A DNA stretch of 64,000 nt from Symsagittifera roscoffensis (Eukaryota; Xenacoelomorpha; Acoela; Convolutidae). A model generated the notes under the pieces. The model was given only the letters and a program-made list of their open reading frames with translations, was not told where the DNA came from and did not search any database. This document shows positions 35,491-47,497 of the stretch, piece after piece (within the stretch, counting starts at the first letter, position 1; every line of letters begins with the position of its first letter). Position numbers and translations under genes: made by a program. The stretch covers positions 48,373,220 to 48,437,219 of the forward strand of contig NC_087063.1 in NCBI RefSeq assembly GCF_963678635.1, in the 5' to 3' direction.

Positions 35491-35973
35491 TCATATTTTA
35501 ACTTACCAAATGAATATTCAAGTAGCATAAAACTAACAGACAGCGGTTTAATACTCACAAATAGAATACGTGCGATAGCAACCACAGCAGACACGAGTTT
35601 TAGGACAGCGTTAGCAGCGGATTTTAAGAGAGAATATAAAAACATAGAATTCCTTTGGAAGCAAAGACCAGGAATAGGGGACGTAGCAGCCTTGCCTCCG
35701 GCAGCGTCAGAGATACCTGGAAAATGCCTATGCTTCTTAGTGACACGGGCGACGGAGAAGCGGCACGTGAACCCGGAAAACCTAATCTTGTCTTTGACGA
35801 GGTTGAGAGACTTCCTTGTGGAAAGGAAAGTGAAGGAGCTCTCGCTTCCACTGTACGATCGGAACAGAGGACGACTGCATCCTCGGGAACTGTACGCGCT
35901 CATACACGTAATCTTCTCTGATACTAAAATACAAGTATACTTACATAAGAAATATTACTTAAGTATAGGCTGA
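35491..35973 (+). pseudogene. Macrodomain at the pol C-terminus, copy A (in frame, one upstream stop)
   Basis: It is in the same frame as the preceding segment after a single TAG and is otherwise open to the stop at 35973. Macrodomain landmarks: SFRTALAADFKREYKN; the GVAALPPAA-like strand; CLCFLVTRATEKRHV; ENLILSLTRLRDFLVE; ELSLPLYDRNRGRLHP; HVIFSDTKIQVYL. The order and spacing match TARG1/OARD1-type macrodomains, which bind ADP-ribose. See the copy B entry for the residue discussion. It is the last domain of gag-pol and ends YYLSIG. Confidence 0.75.
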
Positions 35974-36349
35974 GTTAAGGTGACATGCAAGAGGGTGTCA
36001 GACTAAAGTAGGTAATGTGTGTTATGTTACGTTATGTGTTATGTTGTTAAGGTCCTGGGTAAGAAGGAGTTAGTGACCACGAACAACTGAATAACGATCT
36101 TAGGAATAGATCCAAAGTTTGGATGGTCCAATCTTAGGTCGAATTCCAAATTTTTAGAGACCGATTGATTTTAATAAATTTTAGGATCAAAATCAGTTTA
36201 TCTGACTGTTTTATTTAAATTTTAACGAGAAGTTAAGGTGAAACGGACAAGTGTGATATTCGTGACCTCTTTTCTAGATCCTGATTGATCGTTTAATTAC
36301 TCACTTGAGTCAAATCATTAAATCAAATCAAATCGAACCCGAAAAGAGA
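35974..36349 (+). promoter_or_regulatory. Conserved pol-ORF2 spacer (copy A), with candidate 3' splice site
   Basis: Non-coding and clearly related to 60407-60805. A CTCTTTTCTAG tract (AG at 36276-36277) precedes ATCCTGATTGATC about 70 bases before the ORF2 ATG (36350). GT/TA-rich GTGTTATGTTA repeats lie near 36020. It is a likely site for splicing or for other subgenomic expression of ORF2. Confidence 0.4.
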
Positions 36350-38220
36350 ATGGATAACTTCAACTTGGATGAATTGATGGACTTGGCAGAGGCATATGTA
36401 GGACCGATGGTAGATGCGATCTATCGTCGGCTAATGGATTGAGACTTCGCTCTGGAGGACCCAGAGGTGGTCAAGATGCTGACCGCCCTGATAAACATCT
36501 TGGGGCATGACAAACGTGGGGACCGCCCCACGGAAGTCCTATTGATGGCAGCCTAGGGAGAGAGGGGAGTACTAGACCGCCCGAACATGAAAGTGATGAG
36601 GTGAAGAAACGGGGCTCTCTCAGGAAGTGACTTGGCGAAAGAGCCTGGATTGGGATGTTCTTGGACTTACTAACCAGGTGAGATGCCTTTGCCCTCCAAG
36701 CCCAAGCCCGGGCTGAGGAGAATGCATCAAGAGATGAACAGTGAGGCTGCCTCGTCTAGTTCACCACTGAGAATAGCTGTGCCACCAAAGAGGGCGAGAG
36801 TAGAACAGGGGGTTCAAACGAACCAAATTAGCAAGATCTAGATGGGATGAAAGATGAGCTGGAAAGGACCAGAAAGGAGCTGGATGAAATGACTAAGACC
36901 ATGCTCACTATGGAAGAAGACAGAGACATGTGGAAGAGATTGTTTGAAGACTGCAACAAAAAGCAGGGTGAAGAAATTGAACGATTGAGGCGGGACTAGA
37001 AAGAGCGATCGGAGCGGTTGGCGCCGTTGACAACAGCCGTAGAAAAAGTGATACCTGCAAGGAGTATTCCTCGTGGGCAGTCCCCGATGGAGCTCTTGAC
37101 GCCTCGAGAAATGAGTCAAACGACAGAATGACGACTCCCAACTGCAACTGGTCGAGTGACAATCCCGGACCCGAGTGATACCTTAGTTGACTCAGTCGTG
37201 GAGCAGACGATGAGGAAGTTGATAGAGACAGCTGGACGACTAGTGGACAACAAAAATGCGCCAGGTTCCGGAGCGACTGCACCCTATGGAACGATTGACG
37301 ATGCGGGCAGAGTACAGCTCTCCGAAAACGTAATGACCAAAAGGGGAGTTAGCGATACAACGCTACCAATGAGGAGCTCAAAAGTCCCAGACAGGGAGAT
37401 ACGAAAGATGCCGGCGAAGAAATTGTCCCGGGTTAAAGATGTACAAAAGAAAAATCAGTTGAAATATAACTTCACAGGAGTTCCGGAGGCGGATCCGAGA
37501 GCTTGCTTCAATCGAGCGACCTGGAACCCGGCATTAAACCTGCAGCAACCACCACTGGGGACATCACATCTGATACTGGGAGACAGCTTGGTCAGAGTGC
37601 TCTCAAACTTGAGGACCTCCTGGATCACCACGGTGATGGCTTTCGGAGGCGCGACGATAGCCCAGTTATTTCGGATGGTGGAGTTGACAAACCCAGGGAG
37701 AATCCCTAATGTGATGATCATGGTTGGGACAAATAACATCTCGAGAAGCTCAGATGAGGAAGAAGCACTATGGGAATCAATGATGGTGTGCGTGCTTACT
37801 ACCCTCTGGCAGACGTTCAACTGCGCGTTACTGACCGTTTGCACTGTGCCAATGAACACGAGGACATTGACTGCAGCGAGAAGGCACAACGAAGGAGTAA
37901 TCAGGTGGAACAACATCCTAAGGAATCTTGCAAGTCGGAATGCCGGAAGGATGATCCTTATGGATATCGAACATGAGTTGAGGGCTATGAATCAGGCTAG
38001 GCTGACTACTGACGGCATCTACTTTGATAGCATAGAAGAACTGGCTTGGTTGAACAGAGTCTTCCAAGAGCGATTGGATGAATTGGAAGTGGAACTCTTT
38101 GACACGGGAGTGCTGAAGGAAGAGGAAGCATCAAACGAACCGACAATTACCACCTTTGTGCCTCCTAACCTGGAAATACGCTTGGGAAGGGTCCCAGCCA
38201 AGACCATCTATAAGCCGTAA
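36350..38220 (+). pseudogene. ORF2 (SGNH/GDSL hydrolase) of copy A
   Basis: The start codon at 36350 gives MDNFNLDELMDLAEAY. The N-terminal half has at least five stops (for example at 36440, 36554 and 36601), a coiled-coil region with frameshifts (36840-37000), then an intact 354-codon frame from 37156. SGNH blocks: ILGDSLVRVL (block I, Ser kept), AFGGATIAQLF (block II), VGTNNISRSS (block III), and DGIYFDS, where the DxxH histidine is Tyr. The hydrolase would therefore be inactive even if expressed. It ends with TAA at 38218-38220. The region where copy B has the ATGA overlap with ORF3 has diverged. Confidence 0.8.
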
Positions 38221-38415
38221 AGCTCCAGCGAACCCGGGCACAGAACGGTTGTACGAGATTGATTGGGAGAAGCGCCCACGAGGAGGACCACTAATCCTAT
38301 ACGAAATTTAGGCCCGGTAAACCCGACGGTGGAGACGACCAGCACCTCCAGATCGGATACGAGATCGGAGACGACGAGTACTACTCGATAGGAGAGACGC
38401 CCTGATAGAGGCCCT

Positions 38416-39525
38416 TTGATGTGGTCGAGGCCCATACCTTCTCCCTGGCACATATACAAGGATGGCCTGATGAAATTGGACCTTCAGACGGTGAGCTTCG
38501 TTGCGGATGCCATGAGGATGCTGAACGGAGCAAGGTTATCGGTCAGCGGACTGTACTCGATAACAGGCGTGGATTGGTTGTTAGCTGCTGGCATAAACTT
38601 CAGCTCCACGACGGCCTTGACGTTTGCTGATCTAGAGGGACTGCCCTCTAATAACACAATGGGACCAGTGATCGCAAGACCATTGCACAACGTGAGACTA
38701 AATCACAATGAAGGAAACCGAAAAGAAAGACCTGGGAGACTACTGATAACGAGGGCGCCGATTGGACAACATGTGAAGATGTTCAGGCAGGTGAAAGCAC
38801 CCCCAGGCCATGTGAAAGAAAGAGCATACCCTAAACAAGTGAATCAGGAAGGTTATGTTCAGAGATACGGTGGGTTGAAAGCGATAAAGAAAGATGAGAT
38901 TATCTTTGCCGCGTACAACAAGGCAGAAATGAGGAAGGTCAAGGTTATGATAGTAGCGAATTCAGACTTCGTACACACTTCCAAGTCTCTGTTCCGGCCG
39001 GATGTTATAATGTTGGCAGCGGTCGATCTGGACCTAATGCAATCCGTGTCAATGGCGATCGGGGTACAAAGACAGACTGTGATGAACCCAATCACAATTG
39101 TGTTTGCTGGCATCAATGACCATTTACACAGTAGGGGTTTCCTGAGCAGACTCAGAGAGCCTACGACGGCAGAAAGCGCTGTATGGCCAGCGATAAAAGA
39201 TATCCTCGAGTCAATGGGTGAAGTAGTGGATACCCTGAAAGAGGGCTCCTTCGCCAAGATGACACCGAGAGCCGTGTTCGCGCTGTCTCCGGGGTATGCA
39301 CGTCTCCCGGATGGACTAAAGTTCGTGTATGCGATTGTGGCTTTGCTCTCGGAAGGGAAATATGATGTAATCATATCGGCTCCAAATCGCGAGATAGAAA
39401 TGGAGAATCTGAGACAACTCAGAGCTGAACTACCTGCGGTGTTGTCGGATATCTCGAATGCGATGAGAGGATTCAAGGACCACTCACTACACATGCTAGT
39501 GTTGGACGAGGTGATGGGGTTGTAA
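38416..39525 (+). CDS. ORF3 N-terminal globular domain, longest intact stretch (369 codons)
   Basis: This is the best-preserved part of ORF3 and the only part present in all four copies at its start. The first 150 residues (LNGARLSVSGLYSI, GLPSNNTMGP, IGQHVKMFRQV) are unique to the element. The next part alternates predicted strands and helices: KVKVMIVANSDFV; RPDVIMLAAVDLDL; PITIVFAGINDHLHS; ALSPGYARLPDGLKFV; YDVIISAPNREIE. The GxND-type block and Rossmann-like pattern recall an SGNH hydrolase. However, there is no GDS nucleophile (ANSDF instead) and no clear DxxH, so it would be a catalytically dead relative at best. The frame ends at TAA where copy B continues (GLELSNFSRQL). Confidence 0.5.
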   Translation: MMWSRPIPSPWHIYKDGLMKLDLQTVSFVADAMRMLNGARLSVSGLYSITGVDWLLAAGINFSSTTALTFADLEGLPSNNTMGPVIARPLHNVRLNHNEGNRKERPGRLLITRAPIGQHVKMFRQVKAPPGHVKERAYPKQVNQEGYVQRYGGLKAIKKDEIIFAAYNKAEMRKVKVMIVANSDFVHTSKSLFRPDVIMLAAVDLDLMQSVSMAIGVQRQTVMNPITIVFAGINDHLHSRGFLSRLREPTTAESAVWPAIKDILESMGEVVDTLKEGSFAKMTPRAVFALSPGYARLPDGLKFVYAIVALLSEGKYDVIISAPNREIEMENLRQLRAELPAVLSDISNAMRGFKDHSLHMLVLDEVMGL

Positions 39526-42500
39526 GTTCCAACTTCAGTCGACAGCTCAAGTTGAAGCCAGGAATAGATGACGGCCATCGAGTAATTGAGGTGATGTCGG
39601 GTGACTTATGGTTCCGAGGAATGGATATAAAGGAGGAAGGAGAGAGAAGAAAGAACTCCAAGGATACCAGAGCTCACTTGGAAGCGATCGTTTTGAGAAC
39701 CAAGCCAGAAGCTAACCAGTGGCTACACCTAACTCCTCGAGTAGCGGCATTGGGTGCGGGTGCTTTTGAGCAAGGCCCAGTGATGATCAGGAAGATCCAT
39801 GCCTACCTGGTGAAAGAGTTGAACCTGGCCGAAAATGCCGAGGAGAAGGCAGCCGAGTTTGTAAACAGAGTGTGCCAAGTTACCCTGGAAACTTTCTGGA
39901 CTCAGAAGGTGAAGGGAGAAGAAGGCTTTGAACGGAATGATAGCATGCTGGAAGAGGTGGGAGCCGGGTGGACCGCGTCCTTCTTGGCAAAAGTCTACCC
40001 AAAACTCTCTTGATACTTGATAAAAGAATTCCTCCAAGCAGTAGTGGAAGTATCAATCGTTGAACTACTAGCCTTGTTCGTGACGTTTGGAGCAGAAAAC
40101 TTCGTGAAAGGACCGGAAGCACTGCTCACCGAAGGAGTTCAGAACTTGCGTTTAGATGGACTTCTAACATTGATTGCAATAACACATGGAAACTTGGGAG
40201 GACTGATGAACCTGACACGTTACCCAGAGCAGATGAGAGAGAATGTGAGGAGATTCGATATGAAGAAAGCCACGGATTTGTGGAGTAAGATAAGAGATCT
40301 GAGACAAACTCTTATCCAGTATCTCCTAAAGCAGAATCACTTTGGAACAGGAGAGGATGAGACGGTTGAAAGGTAGGAGGACGTGAGGCGACATGTTGGG
40401 GGCATGTCCCTGCTAACTGATCTAAGCTTAGCTATGAGGACCGATCCCTTAGCGTTGATCAGAGGAGCCACGGAGTTTGTGACAGTAATCTATGGACCAG
40501 CAATCACGTTTGGGTTCCCTGATGTTAAGGTGGAAGCTTACAGGAGGTCGGTGCTGCACCTGAACCTCATATACGCAGTGGACGGTAGTGTGCTGAACTG
40601 GTGTGAGCAGCATGTATTGCAAGAACTCATGAGCAAAGATCTGTTGTTTGGAAAGATAGCAGAGCCAGAAAAGACGGTCGTCAACTTCGACGATCACTTC
40701 CATGATTGTATGGGAGAAGTAGAGAGGGGGCACCTTGAGGTATTTCCGAAGCTCTGAAATCTAAGGCCGTACGACAAGACAAATGGTGAGATCACCAGGA
40801 TTCCTCGTCTCACTGCGGGTAACCACAAGGTGAGAGAAGAAACGAAAGACTGGGGTGATTACGAGAAGCTGCCAAAGGAAATCCCTGAATTCCCTCTGAT
40901 AAGAAGGATGTTGCTCGGAGCAGTCTCCGTAGTACAAACTCCTAGATTGAGAGTGTTTGAGACCAATGAAAGGAGGGTAGCGAAATTCGCGGAAACGATG
41001 GATCCGTGTTTTGTGGGTAGAAATGCCGCAGTGTTACAGCATACACAATTTGTATATACGGATCAAGCGACGAGAAGGCGAATAAGCAATGCTGCGACTC
41101 CTAAGCCTGGAGGACTTGACAGGGAATGGACGGAGTGAAACCTAGCGCCTACGAGGATGAGAGACAGAGCCGAATTACATGAGGCCTCTGATTTTGACTA
41201 GTGTGAAACCGGAGTTAACAGTGGGAGGAACGCTGCAGTCGAGAACCTTCCTGTCAGCCTTCGGCTTTGAGGAAATCAAAGTGGTCATTGGAGAAGAGGA
41301 AGATAAATCAGCCGGCAGGCTAATCATACCAAAATTTCCGGAAGGGGCCAAGACTGAAAAGCAAGGACCCTCATATTCAAAAGATACATCAGAAGGAGAT
41401 GATGGACAGGGAGGAAGCCGTCGATCGGAAGAACCTATGAAAGATGATCCCGATCAAGTGGAGAAGGAAGACGACAAGGCATCGACAGGAGGAGTATCCA
41501 GCTTGGATTTCAATTTCCTCAGTGACTTTGAAAACAACGCGGTTACGTTAGAAGCGACTGAACCAGCAAACGAAGGTACTTCGACACTGGAGCCTCCGTC
41601 GGCTTTTGTGGAAATGAACCGCAATTTACCGGAGAGAAGCTCTCCGGGCAATTCTAAAGACAATGAACAAAGACTTCTCATGAAATCACCAAGTAGAAGA
41701 AGGATAGAAGGCGCTGCCAGAGTATCCTTCTTGGGAACGTTACCCAAAAAAGAGTGGGAGGTACATCACCAAGACCATGAAAATAGGACGGGATGTAGAT
41801 TGAACACAGTGGCCTTCAAGGAAGAAGTCTTGACAGTAGTTCAGAGCTATGGAACCCAGTCCATTTTGAAAGTAGATCTCAACCGACCACTGATGCGGGA
41901 AATCTTTGACAAACTCGACGAGTGTAAAGGGAGATTGAGTGAGTTGTTGATCGACTCAGCCACTAACGAAAGTGAAGCAAACTCTCCTATCAAGATGACA
42001 CCGCAAGAGGATTAAGGAGAAGTGGTATATCAGTCGAGAACCAGGAAAGGAACAATGCGATCGAAATTGGTGATTGTGAAGATCAATGAGATGAAGATGA
42101 AACTAGGCAGCAAAGTGATACCAAGGAGAGCGGGAAAGACGAAGATGGATTCTGAAAAATCGATAAAGATTGTCAACTCAGCGAAAAGAAAACGAGTCGA
42201 CGAAGCTATGGATTTGGGACAAGGTGATGATCGATTGCCTGGCACAGATAGAAAGTTAACGGATGTAGCAATGGTGCCGCCCATTCTCATGGCAGGTATA
42301 AAGTCGACAGGCTATAAACCAAAAGGAGTGACCGCACTCTGATTGGAGCAACGTTAGAAATGAAAATACTCAGCCAATGTGGAGAGAGTACCATGAAAGA
42401 CTTTAAACCGTCTCCCATGAACCACGGAAAGGGAAGTGTTGTAGGACAACTAGTACCAGTGGAATATAATCGACTGTCAGTGTTGGAGACTGTATCAATA

Positions 42501-45047
42501 GATAAACCCGTCGGTGGATACATGGAGATGTTGGAGTACAGAAACTCGGCCAGAGGACACTTAATGGCTCTGGAAGACAAGAGTGCCATGGAAGGTTATC
42601 TGTAGACAATGATGCAAGGCACCACCCTCAAGCAGAAAGCATACGGGAGTCTAGCGTCGTCTGAGATGCAGGCAAAAACGATCGAGCATTTGGTGAGCCT
42701 TCATGGAAAGCTGTAGTGTTACGGTACTTTGAAGAAGAGACGAGGACTACGCCGAGGATACACGCTCTGATAGCAGTACCCTATGTGAGGACTGAACTAC
42801 AACTGAGGTTCGCCTGGTGCATGATCGGAATGACCCGCGAGGAATATGATTCAGAAGAAAGGAAGAGATCGAAAGAAGAAAAGGTCTTGCTGATGACGAG
42901 CATGAAGGATCTGATAATCCAAGAGGGAGCAGCAGTAGCGTGCTTGAAGCTGAGAGACGCTCTCTGTTTCATCCGATTCATGATAGAGCAAATTTCAGTG
43001 CCAGCATTGAATACTTGTGTCAAGATGCTGAGAGAGCGATGAAGGAGTGAGAGCGCTACTCTTGCTAGCACTGCTGGATATAAATCAAAGCAAACCAATA
43101 AGGGTGAACATGAAAGAGCCCGTGGAACTAGAACCCATGTGGAAAATAGACGAAATCAGGAGATTCTCAAACAAGGAGCTGAGGCTCACTAAGGAATCTT
43201 TGGGAGCACTGCCGAAATCCAATGAATACTGTGGACCGATCAGAAAGAAGTCATACAGTTACGTGTCCGGAGTCATAGGGATAGCGTGAAACCCGTTTCT
43301 CAGTGAAGACATGCGCGATTACTTCTTTGATTACGAGCAAGCAGGGTTGCTGAGGTTCTGGACGTTGAGAATTGCAACGATTAAAAGCGCCGCTAATCCG
43401 CAGACCAAGCTGGGACTAGTCTTAGAAGAAAAGGTGGCTGCACCTTCCGTGCCAGAATCCGACAAACAAGTGGAGTTTGGATTGGGATTCTCAGATGAAC
43501 TACTGAGAACGAGCTTGATGGTAGTGTGGGAGCTGATGAGACCATCTTGGTGTCCTAGTCCCAATGCTGATTCGATACTACATGCAACACAAGATGTGCA
43601 GAGGGAACTAAATGCAGACTTTAACCTGCGTGACTTTAATATTATATTTATCGTGATGACAACAGCCTCTAAGAGCAACGGGGAAGACAAAGTGGAGTTG
43701 CCTGGCTGGGGACCAGAAGATTGGGTTAAACCTGGTAGCTGTCTGGCAGAAGTCTGTGGACTGGAAGGTCGCATTTGTGGAAGTATGGATAGCGTGAAAA
43801 CACTAGAGAGACAACACAAGCAGTTGACAACATTGTTTGGGAACATTGTGATGAAAGCAAGAACGGAAACGGAATTGATCGCAGGTTGCCATTGAGGAAC
43901 CGAGGTGAATCTAGTGACTGCACTAGGATTCTGCAGCATGTTTGGTTCTTTAGAGTCACTATTGAATCTAGAACAGAAACATGAGATGGTCACGGTAATC
44001 AGTGTAGAAGTGTTCCCAGGAGTTTTGCAGTCTGAGCAAAAGCTCATAGGAAAATGGAGAGAAGCGGTCGAGGCGGAAATTAACATCAGACACAGTGAAA
44101 CTTATCGCAGACCATCGGGAGCGCGATATTTGGCGGGATCGACATTAGCTCTAATGTGCAAGAGCAGATACCCAGTGCATTTTGTAGCTGTGGATGTAAA
44201 AAGCACGAGAACGATCGTGGATCAAGCCTTCTCAGTGCCAAAGTGTGTCAGACGAGCGAGAATGTCAGAAAAATCTTACGAGTTACTATGCAAAATGTTC
44301 TCAGCAATTCCAGAGAGAATTAAGGAGGAGTTAGAATCGATATTGCGAAGGAAGTTCATGGGATACGTCAGTGCGAACTTCAGTGATTTTGAGAGACAAA
44401 AACAGAGAGGATCAACCGTTACGGATTACAATACAGTAGATGAGAATGATGAAGTGCACCGAGTGATGATGGAAGTGAAACCACTACTGGAAGCTTCGGG
44501 AAAGCGTAACTGGAGGAGCATCATGTTGACACATGACGAGTTTCCTTGCCATTGCTTGCTGCAAACATGGTGGTACCCCGAACGTATTAATCTGGTGTTG
44601 ATCTGGGACTCTGGAGAGCTGCTCTCTTTGGGTTTACCAGACTCATCAAGGCCCATAACAATAGTGATAGTGGGAGTTATGATGACGATAAGATGGCTGG
44701 AAGCTCATGTGAGGAGAACAATAGACAGGAGGCGCCAACGAGAAAACAATTGCAGAAATTGGATTGTCTAAAAGATTTAGATCTTTTTGAGACAACGTGC
44801 AAGATTCTGAACATTCCGATGGAAGTGAAAAAGATATGGGCAAGGAGACGACTGATGCCATGGTTTAGAGCCAACATGACTGCATGGTTGCACGAGTATG
44901 CCAAGAAGCATATGTCGAAGCACGGCAGAGTGTACAGTGTGTATCAGCTGGACATTGGGGCAGGAGCTTTGAAGCTAGCTTTCGTGACTCACCGCTGTAA
45001 ATAGAATTTCCAGGACAAGAGAGCGTAATGGAAGGGAGAAAAAAGAG

Positions 45048-45415
45048 ATGTTGAAGGAAGATTTGGAGAGAAACGTGACGTTGTGTCTCCACAACAGCTT
45101 CTGCAGGAACAGAAAATCTAACGTGGATCCCCTACCTTGTTGTAAACAAAGGTTAGAAGAGCAGAAGTTTTGGAGGACTGCTTCCAACAGCAGCGTCAGA
45201 ACAGCTAACGATGTTCTGACGTTGTAAACAAAGAGATGTTGAAGGAAGATTTGGAGAGAAACGTGACGTTGTGTCTCCACAACAGCTTCTGCAGGAACAG
45301 AAAATCTAACGTGGATCCCCTACCTTGTTGTAAACAAAGGTTAGAAGAGCAGAAGTTTTGGAGGACTGCTTCCAACAGCAGCGTCAGAACAGCTAACGAT
45401 GTGTTGCGAGACACA
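45048..45415 (+). repeat. 184-bp tandem duplication in the ORF3 C-terminus (copy A)
   Basis: The block beginning AGATGTTGAAGGAAGATTTGG at about 45047 is repeated at about 45231 with almost no changes (TTGTGTCTCCACAACAGC and GTGGATCCCCTACCTTG occur twice). Copies C and D have the block once. 184 is not a multiple of three, so the tail is shifted in one reading. The duplication is recent and specific to A. Confidence 0.9.
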
Positions 45416-45466
45416 GAAACTGAAAGTGCAGAGTCAATGTCACAGGAGGAGGAGCTGGATCATTGA

Positions 45467-46311
45467 CAAATGGCCGGAAAACAAGATGCGAAAAGAAAGA
45501 AAATTAGAAGAAATTAGAAGTTTTGGAACTTCTAAAGGACGAAGAAAAGAGGAAACAAAGAAGTGACGAAAGAGAAGAAGTTAAAACTCAGAATTATTTT
45601 ATATGTGTGACAAAAACTCAAGTTAGCTAACAAACTCAAGAGAAGCTAAGCAACCAAGTTGTAATTCAAAAATGAAAGAAAATAATTTAGTTGAGTTTTG
45701 AACATTAAAGATTTTGTTGCATTTAAAAGTTTGCATTTTGATTTTAGTTAGTGGCTTTAGAGACACTTACTATTTATTTAAAAAGGCTTGAGCAAATAGT
45801 ATATTTAAATATTCCAGCCTGCATGACTGTTTTTAATCAACTAGGACGACTGATCACTTTGTGGTTTGGATAATCTCTTGAAGAGGGAGATGGTTTCATT
45901 GTTTTTTCAAACCACAGAGTTCCTTAATTTTAATATTCAGGACCAATAACAACCAAAATTTCTGAAGGGAAGGAGCATAGTAGGATAATTTCAGCTTGTT
46001 GGTTGGCAGGTCTGTCCTGCAAACTAACACCTTTTAAAACCTAGGAGAAAAAAATTAAAACAGGGCGTTGACATTGAAAGTCAGAAAAAATGTTTTATCC
46101 TAAGTCATATCCTCGAAAGTGCAGATTAGTGAAAGAATTTGGAAGGCTATAGTTGTGTAGTATGATGCCATTTGTATTCTGCAGTGAGTCGATATGACGT
46201 GGATAAGAGTAATTTCGTGCATTTTGTAAATTCTGTTCGATGACACTGTACCAATTTTACGAACATTGCGAGATTCAATGAGAACATTGACCGGGCTGTC
46301 CGGGTAGTATA
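45467..46311 (+). other. 3' untranslated region of copy A, with remnant of the boundary ORF
   Basis: Non-coding sequence after ORF3. The part 45720-46090 matches the copy D 3' region (14496-14994). From 46186 a broken version of the small boundary ORF can be read (SRYDVDKSNFVHFVNS, a stop, then DRAVRVVYDIRPEW) into the LTR start at 46312. No clear polypurine tract lies next to the LTR start; the adjoining bases are GTCCGGGTAGTATA. Confidence 0.6.
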
Positions 46312-47497
46312 TGACATTCGACCAGAATGGACGGAAATGCAGATTCGGCAATTTCCAATTATTAGCAGCTAACTTTCCTATTTAGCAGTTTTGAAGGATT
46401 AACAGTGTTATTGGAACGATTAGTCAAACTGTGAAGGCTAGAATATCCTAGTATTTCAAATTTTTGAAATTTCGAAGGATGACGTCATATTTCTGAGAAA
46501 CGTCAAAAACGGCCATTTTGGGAGAAATCCAGAATTAAGGCACAACAACAATAGTTGCGACGGCGATAACAACGATAATCACAATAAAAAACAACAACGA
46601 GGATTGAAAGAACAGCAGAGTTAACAGAGACCGCTCTGAGTTGCAACGATTGTGTCGCTACAATCGTTGCACGGCCATTCACAACAACGGTGAAGGGTAG
46701 AAAACAGCCTTCCGGAGAGGAGATAAGGGTTTTATTTCCCCGGATTCATGAATTCGGAGGGTCTCGGGACTTAAACTGAAATCATTTTATATAAACTTTT
46801 AGCTTCCCGATTATGTCCTGAATTGATTTTATCCAATATCTGAATTCATTTTCCGACAATGTGAAGCTAGGAGTTAGGGGAAAGGGTTGATCCATCTTCG
46901 ATTGTGACATTCGATCAGAATGGATCAAAATGCAGATTCAGCATATTCGAAATTTTAGCAGTGAACCTTCCGAATTGGCGATTTTGAAGGAATAAGAGCG
47001 TTATTAGAACGATTGGCCAAACGATGAGGGCTAGAATATTCTGGTATTTTAGAAATTTAAAAACTCGAAGTGATGACCTAATAATTCTGAGAAGCGTCAA
47101 AAACGGCCATTTTGGCAGAAAGTCGAAGATAAACACAACAACGATAGTTGCGACGACGACAACAACGAGAAAATTGAGAATCAGAATCAGAAAAAAGCAG
47201 AAGTAGCAGAGACCGCTCCAAGTTGCAACTATTGTGTCGCTACAATAATTGCAAAGCAGTTGCTAACAACAGTGAGGGGTGGAAACCAGCCTTCCGGGTT
47301 ACAGAGAAATCAAGCTTAACGTGCTTGATTCAGTGGATTCGAGAATCCGGAGGGGTTTCGGGACTGAAACTTTTATCATCTTATATGAACTTTTAGCTTC
47401 CCTGTCATGTCCTGATTTGAATTTAATTAACATCTGAATTCATTCTACTAAGATGAGAAGCTAGGAGTTGGGGGAAAGGGTTGATCCATCTTCGATG
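46312..47497 (+). repeat. 590-bp tandem duplication of the LTR start
   Basis: The LTR start occurs at 46312 and again at 46905 (TGACATTCGATCAG). The first unit runs to TCCATCTTCGAT (46902), and the second reaches the same motif near 47497 before the LTR continues. The units differ at many positions, so this duplication is older than the 2.17-kb one in copy A, or the units came from different LTRs by recombination. Confidence 0.85.

Larger units (their letters stand above)
38221..45466 (+). pseudogene. ORF3 of copy A: giant (about 2,400 codons) protein of unknown function, broken
   Basis: One protein can be followed over 7.2 kb through about a dozen stops and frameshifts. Open segments: 38416-39525, 39552-40013, 40017-40376, 40383-40757, 40830-41138, 41179-42015, 42022-42342, 42716-43042, 43047-43289, 43311-43895, 43905-44771 and 44693-45004, then to 45466. 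N-terminal part: Arg-rich leader, then a globular domain with IVFAGINDHLHSRGF and LSPGYARLPDGLKFVYA, reminiscent of an SGNH-type fold. Middle: helical segments, then an acidic, disordered part (41300-41700) and a Lys/Arg-rich part (42022-42260). C-terminal part: helical, ending in a Ser/Glu-rich tail (SMSQEEE). I see no signal peptide, clear membrane anchor, polymerase, helicase or protease motif. It is not a recognisable envelope. The only other copy in the window is B, which is cut by the window end. Confidence 0.7.

Noticed and set aside
40017-40110. Transmembrane helix in ORF3 (VVEVSIVELLALFVTFGAE)
   Set aside because: It contains several acidic residues and fits a buried amphipathic helix. 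It is isolated, with no topology pattern around it.
43331-44086. 251-codon minus-strand frame, and similar long antisense frames at 31587-32291, 38859-39578 and 59731-60330
   Set aside because: They lie opposite well-supported ORF3 or pol coding sequence and have Ser/Leu-rich shadow composition with no family motifs.
38416-45466. ORF3 as an envelope glycoprotein (endogenous-retrovirus-like)
   Set aside because: No signal peptide, furin-type site, fusion peptide or C-terminal membrane anchor is visible, and the length is far beyond known gypsy env genes.
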